The notes below the pieces were generated by a model. The model searched no databases. It was not told the origin of the DNA and saw only the letters and a program-made list of their open reading frames with translations. Source: Halomonas caseinilytica (lineage in GTDB: Bacteria; Pseudomonadota; Gammaproteobacteria; Pseudomonadales; Halomonadaceae). Taken from it: a stretch of 64,000 nt of DNA. The translations under genes were made by a program, and so were the position numbers. Positions 57,891-64,000 of this stretch are shown piece by piece. The number at the start of each line of letters is the position of its first letter. Position 1 is the first letter of the stretch. The DNA is taken from assembly GCF_001662305.1 (NCBI RefSeq), contig NZ_BDEP01000017.1:124001-188000 (forward strand), in the 5' to 3' direction.

Positions 57891-58505
57891 ATGAGCGCAC
57901 AATCCGCAGACGCACCGGTAGGACGCGACACACCGATGGCGATTTCTGCCCTGCATACGGTCAATGGACGTCGCATGACGCCACCTTGGCCTGAAGGCCT
58001 GCAGGAGATCGTGTTGGGGCTGGGGTGCTTCTGGGGCGCCGAGCGCCTGTTCTGGCAACTGCCTGGCGTGTTTGTGACGGCCGTGGGGTATGCAGGCGGT
58101 GTCACGCCGAACCCGACCTACCAGGAAACCTGTACCGGCCGCACCGGCCATGCCGAGGTGGTCAGGGTGGTCTTCGACCCGACGGAGATCACCCTCGATA
58201 CCCTGTTACGCCACTTCTGGGAGGCACACGACCCGACCCAGGGAAACCGCCAGGGCAACGACATCGGCCCCCAGTATCGCTCGATCATCCTCACGCTCGA
58301 CGATGAACAACGCGCGGTGGCCGAGCGTAGCCGCGCTGCCTATGCCGAGGCGCTGGCGGCTCAGGGCAGGGGGGCGGTCACCACCGAGATCGCACCGATC
58401 GAGGTGTTCTACTACGCCGAGGAATATCACCAGCAGTATCTCGACAAGAACCCTGGCGGCTACTGCGGCCTCAAGGGGACCGGCGTCAGTTGCCCGATTG
58501 GCTGA
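57891..58505 (+). CDS. msrA: Peptide methionine (S)-S-oxide reductase MsrA
   Basis: Reduces methionine-S-sulfoxide in proteins, 204 residues. The catalytic cysteine is C46 in [10 protein letters not shown]. The recycling cysteines are C192 (GGYCGLKG) and C201 (VSCPIG). [26 protein letters not shown] and [23 protein letters not shown] are conserved. ATG 57891 has GAGGAAA about 8 bases upstream. The last 20 bp overlap, tail to tail, the 3' end of the yheT-like gene on the other strand. It ends the coil-tamA-tamB run by position, though whether it shares that transcript is unclear. Confidence 0.94.
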   Translation: MSAQSADAPVGRDTPMAISALHTVNGRRMTPPWPEGLQEIVLGLGCFWGAERLFWQLPGVFVTAVGYAGGVTPNPTYQETCTGRTGHAEVVRVVFDPTEITLDTLLRHFWEAHDPTQGNRQGNDIGPQYRSIILTLDDEQRAVAERSRAAYAEALAAQGRGAVTTEIAPIEVFYYAEEYHQQYLDKNPGGYCGLKGTGVSCPIG

Positions 58506-59511
58506 AGGCGGGTAGCGAGACGGTAGCACGCTCTGACCATTCATCGAGCTGTCGCTCGACCCGCCGGGCGAGCCAGCTGGTGGGGTGGCCGTTTCGCCAC
58601 TCCACATAGCCGACATGGCCGCCATGACGAGCGATTTCCAGGCGAATGCCGGGACCGAGTGTCAGGCCGTCATACAGCCCCGGCGGCATGAAAGGGTCGT
58701 CTTCGGCGTGCAGGATCAGCGTCGGCAGGTGAATGTCACCGAGCAGGGGCGCGGCGGCGGCGCGCTGGTAATAGTCCGCCGCATCATTGAAGCCATGAAG
58801 CGGTGCTGTGATCGCATCATCGTAGGCGCGCAGCGTGGTGCAACGCCCCAGGTCGCCGTGGCTCAGCGCCAGCGGAAGTTCGCGACGGACCAGGCGCGGG
58901 GCTACCTTGGCCTTGAGGGCACCGAGCAGGTGACGCTGATAGAGCCGTGCCGTGCCGCGTTCCAGCGTATCGGCACAGGCCGCCAGGTTCACCGGTGGTG
59001 CCACGGCAATGGCACCGGTCAGTCCCAGTGCATTGTCGGCATCCTCGGCGACCAGCTTGAGCAGCATGTTGGCACCCAGCGAAACGCCCAACGCGACCCT
59101 GGGCGCCGATGGATAGTGCCGGGCGAGACGTTCCAGTAGCCGGCGGGCATCGGCCGTGTCGCCGCTATGGTAGGCACGAGGCAGGCGGTTGGGCCATTTG
59201 CCGCAACCGCGAAAGTGCATCAGCACCGCTCGCCAGCCACGACGCTCGGCGGCCCTCAGCAGATGGCGCGCATAAGGTGAGTCCACGGACCCTTCCAGGC
59301 CATGGAACAACACCAGCACGGGGGCTTCGGCGGACAAAGTGGGCGCATCGAGCCAGGTGAGTTCGACGAAATCGCCATCGGGCAACTCAAGGATTTCGTC
59401 GACGAGAGACAACGCTGGCCGAGGCAGGATACGCGGCAGCAGGGTCTGCAGGTGTCGATTGGCGAACCCCGGCAGTGGCTGAAAGTCGGCCGGGTGGCGT
59501 CCGGCGATCAT
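58486..59511 (-). CDS. YheT-like alpha/beta hydrolase
   Basis: Alpha/beta-hydrolase of the UPF0017/YheT group, 341 residues. [15 protein letters not shown] near the N-terminus and [25 protein letters not shown] are characteristic. The nucleophile elbow is GVSLGANM (S144), the acid is at D271/D272 ([10 protein letters not shown]), and the His is H299 in [11 protein letters not shown]. Substrates are unknown; relatives act as esterases. It shares an ATGA overlap with the LysR gene upstream on the same strand, which suggests co-translation. Its 3' end overlaps msrA on the opposite strand by 20 bp. Confidence 0.9.
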   Translation of the reverse strand: MIAGRHPADFQPLPGFANRHLQTLLPRILPRPALSLVDEILELPDGDFVELTWLDAPTLSAEAPVLVLFHGLEGSVDSPYARHLLRAAERRGWRAVLMHFRGCGKWPNRLPRAYHSGDTADARRLLERLARHYPSAPRVALGVSLGANMLLKLVAEDADNALGLTGAIAVAPPVNLAACADTLERGTARLYQRHLLGALKAKVAPRLVRRELPLALSHGDLGRCTTLRAYDDAITAPLHGFNDAADYYQRAAAAPLLGDIHLPTLILHAEDDPFMPPGLYDGLTLGPGIRLEIARHGGHVGYVEWRNGHPTSWLARRVERQLDEWSERATVSLPAFSQSGN

Positions 59512-60437
59512 CGGTGGTCTCCCGGGGTGCCGGGGCCATCGTCGAGTGATTGCCAGATTGCGTCCACGGCCTGATGCGAGTGATGGCGACGCCGATACAG
59601 CCGAATCTCCAGCGGCACTTCCCAGCGTTCGCTCCCTGCGGGCACCAGTTTCCCGCCGGCAAGGGCTCGTGTCACGCTACGCTGCGGCAGCCAGCCCAAG
59701 CCATACCCGAGCCCGACGAGCTCGCGAATATTGCCGCTCTGGATACTCTCGTTGAGTACGCTGAACGTCGGTACATCGGGCTGTGACTCGAGATGGCGGC
59801 TAATGGCCGCATCGATCAGGCCCCGAGGATGATAGGCGATCAAGGGCAGCGAGCGGCGGCCGTTTCCCTCCAGGTCGAAGCGAGGGCGTCCCTCGGGGTC
59901 CGGCAGGGAGACAGGGACGAGGCGTTCATGCCCGAGCAGATGATACTCGAACGCCTCGGTCTCCAGCTCCAGCGGACAGTCGCCGACAGGCCAGTAACAC
60001 AGTACCAGATCGCATTCATCTCTCCCCAGCGCCCGGAAGTAGTCGTTCGCCAGCCAGGCGGTGGCACGCAGGTAGGGCTTGATCGGCGGTGGGGTCGCCC
60101 AACCGTCAAGCCATTCCGGCAGGAAATTGGCCAGCAGGCTCTGGGGTGCCGCCAGGCGAACCATGCCGGCCTGACTCTCGGCGAGATGCCCAAGGCGTTG
60201 CCGAGTATTGGCCACGCGGCGCGTCACGTCCTGACACAGCGTCAGGAATTCTTCGCCTTCGGGTGTCAATGACAGGGGCAGTGTCTGCCGGTTGATCAGG
60301 GTCGCGCCCATCTCCTCCTCGAGGAGCTTGATGCGCCGCGAAAAGGTCGGCTGGGTGACGTTCTGCTCCTCGGCCGCCCGGGAGAAGTGCCGGGTACGCG
60401 CCAGGGCGATGAAATCTTCCAACCAGCGTATTTCCAT
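59508..60437 (-). CDS. LysR-family regulator, HypT-like (second copy)
   Basis: A 309-residue LysR regulator with the same HypT/YjiE-like N-terminal pattern as the gene at 26.9 kb: MEIRWLEDFIALARTRHFSRAAEEQNVTQPTFSRRIKLLEEEMGATLINRQTLPLSLTPEGE. The effector domain diverges more. ATG 60437 has AGAGGG upstream; the longer frame from 60497 adds a leader outside the fold. It overlaps yheT by ATGA, so both are co-transcribed. The peptide-transporter genes upstream end 155 bp before it, with a hairpin between. Whether it regulates yheT or a distant target is not evident. Confidence 0.87.
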   Translation of the reverse strand: MEIRWLEDFIALARTRHFSRAAEEQNVTQPTFSRRIKLLEEEMGATLINRQTLPLSLTPEGEEFLTLCQDVTRRVANTRQRLGHLAESQAGMVRLAAPQSLLANFLPEWLDGWATPPPIKPYLRATAWLANDYFRALGRDECDLVLCYWPVGDCPLELETEAFEYHLLGHERLVPVSLPDPEGRPRFDLEGNGRRSLPLIAYHPRGLIDAAISRHLESQPDVPTFSVLNESIQSGNIRELVGLGYGLGWLPQRSVTRALAGGKLVPAGSERWEVPLEIRLYRRRHHSHQAVDAIWQSLDDGPGTPGDHR

Positions 60438-60524
60438 ATCAGCCCTCTTGCCGACGACCGGGTGAGAGGATCGCCCCCAACCAGTCATGGCTTTCACGTT
60501 TCAGATAGCGTCACGCCGCACCAG

Positions 60525-60548
60525 GAGAGCCCGGATCGGCGGGCTCTC
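60525..60548 (-). terminator. Hairpin between the LysR gene and dppF
   Basis: GAGAGCCC and GGGCTCTC around an 8-base loop, 44 bp after the dppF stop on the minus strand. No T-tract follows, so it is a moderate terminator candidate for the transporter operon. Confidence 0.5.
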
Positions 60549-60591
60549 GACTGGATTCGAACGCTCGTATTATGCCAGAAACGCCACGGGC

Positions 60592-61638
60592 TCAGCCGAT
60601 ACGTCCCTCTTCCACGGCATGGCAGGCCACCTGGCCACCATCGTCGGTCTCGATCAACGCAGGCACTTCCTCGCGGCAGCGAGCCTTGGCGTGGGGACAA
60701 CGACCATGGAAGACGCATCCCGAAGGCAGGTGCACGGGCGTCGGCACCTCGCCCTCCAGACGAATGTGCTGTGGACGGTCGTCCTCGAGTCGTGGAATGG
60801 CCGACATCAGGGCCTGGGTATAAGGATGGCGCGGGCGCGCGAAGAGAGTAGCGGTCGGTGCCACCTCACAGACTCTTCCCAGATACATCACCGCCACCCG
60901 GGTGCCGAAATGCTCGACGACGGCGAGGTCATGCGTGATGAACAGGTAAGTGAGATTGTGACGCTGCTGAGCTTCCATCAGCAGATTGAGCACCTGGGCC
61001 TGGATGGACACATCCAGTGCCGAGATCGGCTCGTCGGCCACGATGAACTCGGGGTCGACCGCCAGGGCACGGGCAATGGCGATGCGCTGGCGTTGGCCGC
61101 CCGAGAATTCGTGGCCGTAGCGCGCTCCCCAGTCCGGGTCGATGCCGACCGACTGCATGACCTCGCCGACCTTGTCCTTGACCTGCTGGGCCGTCCAGTC
61201 GGGATGATGGAGCCGGATCGGCTCCTCCAGGGTCTGCTGAATCGTCATGCGCGGGTTCAGCGAGGCATACGGATTCTGGAAGATCATCTGCATGCGTCGG
61301 CGATAGGGCAGCAACTGCCTGGTGGAAAGGTCATCGATGCGCTGGCCGGCGTAGTGAATTTCACCGGCGGTCGGTGTGATCAAGCCCATCACGGTGCGCG
61401 CCACGGTGGATTTGCCGCAGCCTGACTCGCCTACCACACACAATGCCTCGCCGCGCTGGATTTCCAGATCGACGCCGTTGATGGCATGCACGTGCTCCTG
61501 GTGACGAACCAGCTTGCCGCCCTTGAATTGCAGCTGTTCGAGAAAGTCGCCGCAGAGAGAGAAACGCTTTTCCAGGCCACGCAACGCCAGCAAGGGTTGC
61601 GTCGTTTCCGGAACGGGGGATGTGGCGGTCGAATTCAT
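60592..61638 (-). CDS. dppF: Peptide ABC transporter ATP-binding protein (DppF/OppF type)
   Basis: Second ATPase of an oligo/dipeptide ABC importer, 348 residues. Walker A is GESGCGKST, the signature is [15 protein letters not shown], and Walker B is [12 protein letters not shown]. The C-terminal oligopeptide-transporter extension has [18 protein letters not shown], with its cysteine cluster typical of OppD/DppF families. Its ATG overlaps the stop of dppD (ATGA). It is last in the visible dppB-C-D-F order and is followed by a hairpin. Substrate could be di- or oligopeptides or related molecules. Confidence 0.92.
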   Translation of the reverse strand: MNSTATSPVPETTQPLLALRGLEKRFSLCGDFLEQLQFKGGKLVRHQEHVHAINGVDLEIQRGEALCVVGESGCGKSTVARTVMGLITPTAGEIHYAGQRIDDLSTRQLLPYRRRMQMIFQNPYASLNPRMTIQQTLEEPIRLHHPDWTAQQVKDKVGEVMQSVGIDPDWGARYGHEFSGGQRQRIAIARALAVDPEFIVADEPISALDVSIQAQVLNLLMEAQQRHNLTYLFITHDLAVVEHFGTRVAVMYLGRVCEVAPTATLFARPRHPYTQALMSAIPRLEDDRPQHIRLEGEVPTPVHLPSGCVFHGRCPHAKARCREEVPALIETDDGGQVACHAVEEGRIG

Positions 61639-62657
61639 CGGTCTTGCTCCTCGGCCGGAATGCGTTCGCTTTCGATCATTTCGGCGACCATGTGGCAGGC
61701 AGCCTGGCAGTTGCCGGACGTCACGAACTCGGGCACCTGGTCATGGCAGGCTTGGCGACGGCTGCCATCGGCACGCTCGACGAAGGCGCAGCGTGGATGG
61801 AAGGCACAGCCGCTCGGCAGGTTGGACAGCGATGGCATGCTGCCGGGGATCTGGTTGAGCCGCGAGCCGGGAGTGGCCATTTGCGGCAGGGCATTGATCA
61901 AGCCTTGGGTATAGGGATGCTGTGGATCGTTGATGATCTCGCGGGTCGGGCCCTGTTCGATGACGCGACCGGCGTACATGACCAGCATGCGCTGAGTGAC
62001 CTGGCTGACCACGCCGAGATCGTGCGTGATCAGAATCAGGCCGACGTTGTGTTTCTCGCACAGTTCCAGCAGCAACGCCATGATCTCCGCTTGAATGGTG
62101 ACATCCAGTGCTGTGGTCGGCTCGTCGGCAATGATGACGTCAGGATCGAGCAGCAGGGCGATGGCGATGATCACACGCTGCCGCATGCCACCGGAAAGTT
62201 CGTGGGGATACTGATCCAGTCGGGCCTCGGGCGAGGGAATCTGGACCTGCTGCAGCTTGTTCAGCGAGATGCTGCGCGCTTCCCGAGTGCTGATCCGGCG
62301 GTGCGCCTTGAGGCATTCCACCATCTGTTCACCGATGGTCAGCACCGGATTGAGGGTCATCATCGGGTCCTGGAAGATCATCGACATGCGATGACCACGC
62401 ACCTTGCGAAGCTTGCGATCGCTCAGCCCGATCAGTTCCTGACCGTCGAAGCAGATGCTGCCGCCGGCGATGTAGCCTGGCTTGGCGATCAGGTTGAGCA
62501 GGCTGAAGGCGGCTACCGACTTGCCGGCGCCGGATTCGCCCACAATGCCCAACCGCTCGCCGCGATCCAGGCTGAAACAGACGTCGCGCAGTGCCCGGAC
62601 ATCGCCGCCACGCAGCGCGAAGCGCACGTCGAGGTGGTTAACGTCGAGTAGAGACAT
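61635..62657 (-). CDS. dppD: Peptide ABC transporter ATP-binding protein (DppD/OppD type)
   Basis: First ATPase of the importer, 340 residues. It has Walker [11 protein letters not shown]-loop [13 protein letters not shown], signature [15 protein letters not shown] and Walker [14 protein letters not shown]. The C-terminal Cys-rich extension is [25 protein letters not shown]. The ATG at 62657 ([13 protein letters not shown]) begins the conserved fold; the frame to 63056 is an extension through dppC in another frame. It ends with an ATGA overlap on dppF and starts 5 bp after dppC. Confidence 0.93.
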   Translation of the reverse strand: MSLLDVNHLDVRFALRGGDVRALRDVCFSLDRGERLGIVGESGAGKSVAAFSLLNLIAKPGYIAGGSICFDGQELIGLSDRKLRKVRGHRMSMIFQDPMMTLNPVLTIGEQMVECLKAHRRISTREARSISLNKLQQVQIPSPEARLDQYPHELSGGMRQRVIIAIALLLDPDVIIADEPTTALDVTIQAEIMALLLELCEKHNVGLILITHDLGVVSQVTQRMLVMYAGRVIEQGPTREIINDPQHPYTQGLINALPQMATPGSRLNQIPGSMPSLSNLPSGCAFHPRCAFVERADGSRRQACHDQVPEFVTSGNCQAACHMVAEMIESERIPAEEQDR

Positions 62658-62662
62658 GAGAT

Positions 62663-63604
62663 TCAGCCCTTGTAGAGTCGCGGATTGAGCACATCGCGCA
62701 GCCAGTCGCCGAGCAGATTGATCACCAGCACCAGCACCACCAGCACCACGCCGGGGATCAGGGTGATCCACCAGGAGCCGGACTGGAGGTAGTCGAAGCC
62801 GGACTTGATCAGCGAGCCCAGCGACGGCTGGGTCTCGGGCATGCCGAGGCCGAGGAAGGACAGTGCCGCCTCCGAGATGATGGCGTTGGCCACCTGTACG
62901 GTGGAGATGACGAAGATCGGCGACAGCGTGTTGGGCAGGATATGCCGGAACATGATGCGTCGGCTCGACAGGCCCATTACCCGTGCGGCGTCGACGTATT
63001 CCTTGCCTTTCTCGGCAAGGACCGAGGCGCGCACGGTTCGTGCGTACTGCGGCCATTCGGCCAGGCCGATGATCAGTACCAGCAAGGGGACGGCGTAGTC
63101 ACTGAAGGTGCCGCCACCGAAGATCGCCTTGAACAGGGCGCCGACCACGATGGCCACCATCAGGGTGGAAAAGGACAACTGGATGTCGGCCAGTCGCATC
63201 AGGAAGGCATCGACACGACCGCCCAGGTAGCCGGCCAGCAGGCCGAAGCATACTCCCAGGGTTGCCTGCATGAGTACGGCACCGAAACCGATGATCAGTG
63301 ATACGCGCGCACCGTACAGGATGGTCGACAACAGATCGCGCCCCTGGGCATCGGTTCCCATGAGGTAGGCCGGATCGCTGCCATCCACCCAGAAGGGAGG
63401 CAATTCCGAGGCAAGGATGTCGATCTGTGAAAGGTCATAGGGATTCATCGGCGCCAGCCAGGGCGCGAGAACCGCAACGGCGACCAGAGCGATGAACACC
63501 AGCAGGCTGATCTGGGCGATCAGATCGCGCTTGAAACTATAGAGCAGATAGGAATCGCAAAAGCGTTCCCAACGACTCTTGGGGCGAGACGTCAGCGTGG
63601 TCAT
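62663..63604 (-). CDS. dppC: Peptide ABC transporter permease (DppC/OppC type)
   Basis: Inner-membrane permease, 313 residues, with about six transmembrane segments. An N-terminal helix (IAQISLLVFIALVAVAVLAPWLAP, about 28-51) is followed by the periplasmic DppC region (LMGTDAQGRDLLSTILYGARVSL). The EAA loop lies near YVDAARVMGLSSRRIMFRHILPNTLSPI. ATG 63604 overlaps the dppB stop (ATGA). It pairs with DppB to form the channel. Confidence 0.93.
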   Translation of the reverse strand: MTTLTSRPKSRWERFCDSYLLYSFKRDLIAQISLLVFIALVAVAVLAPWLAPMNPYDLSQIDILASELPPFWVDGSDPAYLMGTDAQGRDLLSTILYGARVSLIIGFGAVLMQATLGVCFGLLAGYLGGRVDAFLMRLADIQLSFSTLMVAIVVGALFKAIFGGGTFSDYAVPLLVLIIGLAEWPQYARTVRASVLAEKGKEYVDAARVMGLSSRRIMFRHILPNTLSPIFVISTVQVANAIISEAALSFLGLGMPETQPSLGSLIKSGFDYLQSGSWWITLIPGVVLVVLVLVINLLGDWLRDVLNPRLYKG

Positions 63605-64000
63605 GCGGGTTTTCCTGTCAGCTTGACGGTGGGGTTGATCAGGCCATAGATGAGATCGACCAGGGTGTTGGTGATCACGAAGATCAGCCCCACGATCATC
63701 AGGTAGGTGACGATCAGCGGTATGTCGGAACGTTCGATGGCATCGAGGAACATCAGGCCCATGCCGGGCCACTGGAACACCGTCTCGGTCAGGATGGTGT
63801 AGGCCACCAGGGTCCCGATCTGTACACCGCCCACGGTGATCACCGGCAGCATGGTGTTCTTCAGTGCATGCAGGAAGTAGATGCGACGCGGCGAGATGCC
63901 CTTGGCACGGGCGAACTTCACGTAGTCGGACTGCAGCACCTCGAGCATCTCGGCGCGGATCAGGCGGATGAACAGCGGCAGCATGATCGAAGCCAGGGAG
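63601..64000 (-). CDS. dppB: Peptide ABC transporter permease (DppB/OppB type); 5' end outside window
   Basis: C-terminal 132 or so residues of the DppB permease, entering from the window edge in frame (SLASIMLPLFIRLIRAEMLEVLQSDYVKFARAKGIS), so the ATG at 63984 is internal. The EAA loop is YVKFARAKGISPRRIYFLHALKNTMLPVITVGG, followed by the GTLVAYTILTETVFQWPGMGLMFLDAI signature. Family length is about 310-340, so more than half is missing. The 3' end overlaps dppC by ATGA. The substrate-binding protein dppA would lie further upstream. Confidence 0.92.
   Translation of the reverse strand, partial: SLASIMLPLFIRLIRAEMLEVLQSDYVKFARAKGISPRRIYFLHALKNTMLPVITVGGVQIGTLVAYTILTETVFQWPGMGLMFLDAIERSDIPLIVTYLMIVGLIFVITNTLVDLIYGLINPTVKLTGKPA

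Noticed and set aside
60545..60575. tRNA-like TTCGAATCC on the minus strand near 60555
   Set aside because: The neighbouring bases do not pair to form a T-stem and the rest of a tRNA is missing.

Overview
The window is a dense, high-GC stretch of ordinary bacterial chromosome from a gammaproteobacterium. I see no tRNA, rRNA, CRISPR array, IS element or phage gene. The gene content (ruvC-ruvA-ruvB next to tolQRAB-pal-cpoB, a mupP-ubiG pair facing yciK, tamAB, a fused NMNAT-Nudix protein, acetoacetate and hydroxybutyrate genes) suggests a Halomonas-like member of the Oceanospirillales. That assignment is inference from gene content and base composition, not a search result.

Layout. (1) 1-6.6 kb: glycine metabolism. 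gcvP (3' end cut by the window edge) and gcvH lie on the minus strand. Across a 607-bp non-coding gap, an AgcS-type Na+/alanine-glycine symporter and gcvT lie on the plus strand, ending at a strong terminator. (2) 6.6-12.8 kb, minus strand: an AlkB-like dioxygenase, a PAP2 phosphatase, a GT4 glycosyltransferase, an NlpD-like LysM lipoprotein with a degenerate M23 domain, a PlsC-type acyltransferase and acetoacetyl-CoA synthetase. (3) 12.9-19.7 kb: a LysR regulator divergent from scoA-scoB, a DUF1338 protein, grxA, an inositol-monophosphatase-family gene, a 3-hydroxybutyrate dehydrogenase and a TatD-family hydrolase. With aacS this makes a ketone-body/PHB-monomer utilisation neighbourhood. (4) 19.7-31.7 kb: ygfZ, a small HMA-like protein plus OsmC pair, uvrB, class I fumarase, cardiolipin synthase, a HypT-like LysR, the NMNAT-Nudix fusion, a YihY membrane protein, a Leu/Phe/Val-type dehydrogenase and acylphosphatase.

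(5) 31.7-35 kb, minus strand: nucleoside hydrolase, ribokinase and a glycerate-type dehydrogenase. (6) 35-46.3 kb, plus strand: a zinc-ribbon protein, aspS, yebC, ruvC, ruvA, ruvB, tolQ, tolR, tolA, tolB, pal, cpoB and yciK. This joins translation, Holliday-junction resolution and the trans-envelope Tol-Pal machine. (7) 46.3-50.3 kb: mupP and ubiG (minus), then galU and a UDP-glucose-dehydrogenase-like gene (plus). The dehydrogenase-like protein lacks the catalytic cysteine. (8) 50.3-58.5 kb: sodB (minus), then an uncharacterised membrane-anchored coiled-coil protein, tamA, tamB and msrA (plus). (9) 58.5-64 kb, minus strand: yheT, a second HypT-like LysR, and a dpp/opp-type peptide ABC transporter (dppF, D, C and the 3' part of dppB, cut by the window edge).

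The least explained signals are three exact copies of a 16-bp intergenic word (TTTATACCGTTATCTA), the cysteine-less Ugd-like protein beside galU, a stable hairpin between scoA and scoB, and a coiled-coil inner-membrane protein placed directly before tamAB. I did not find a clear new defence or mobile system.
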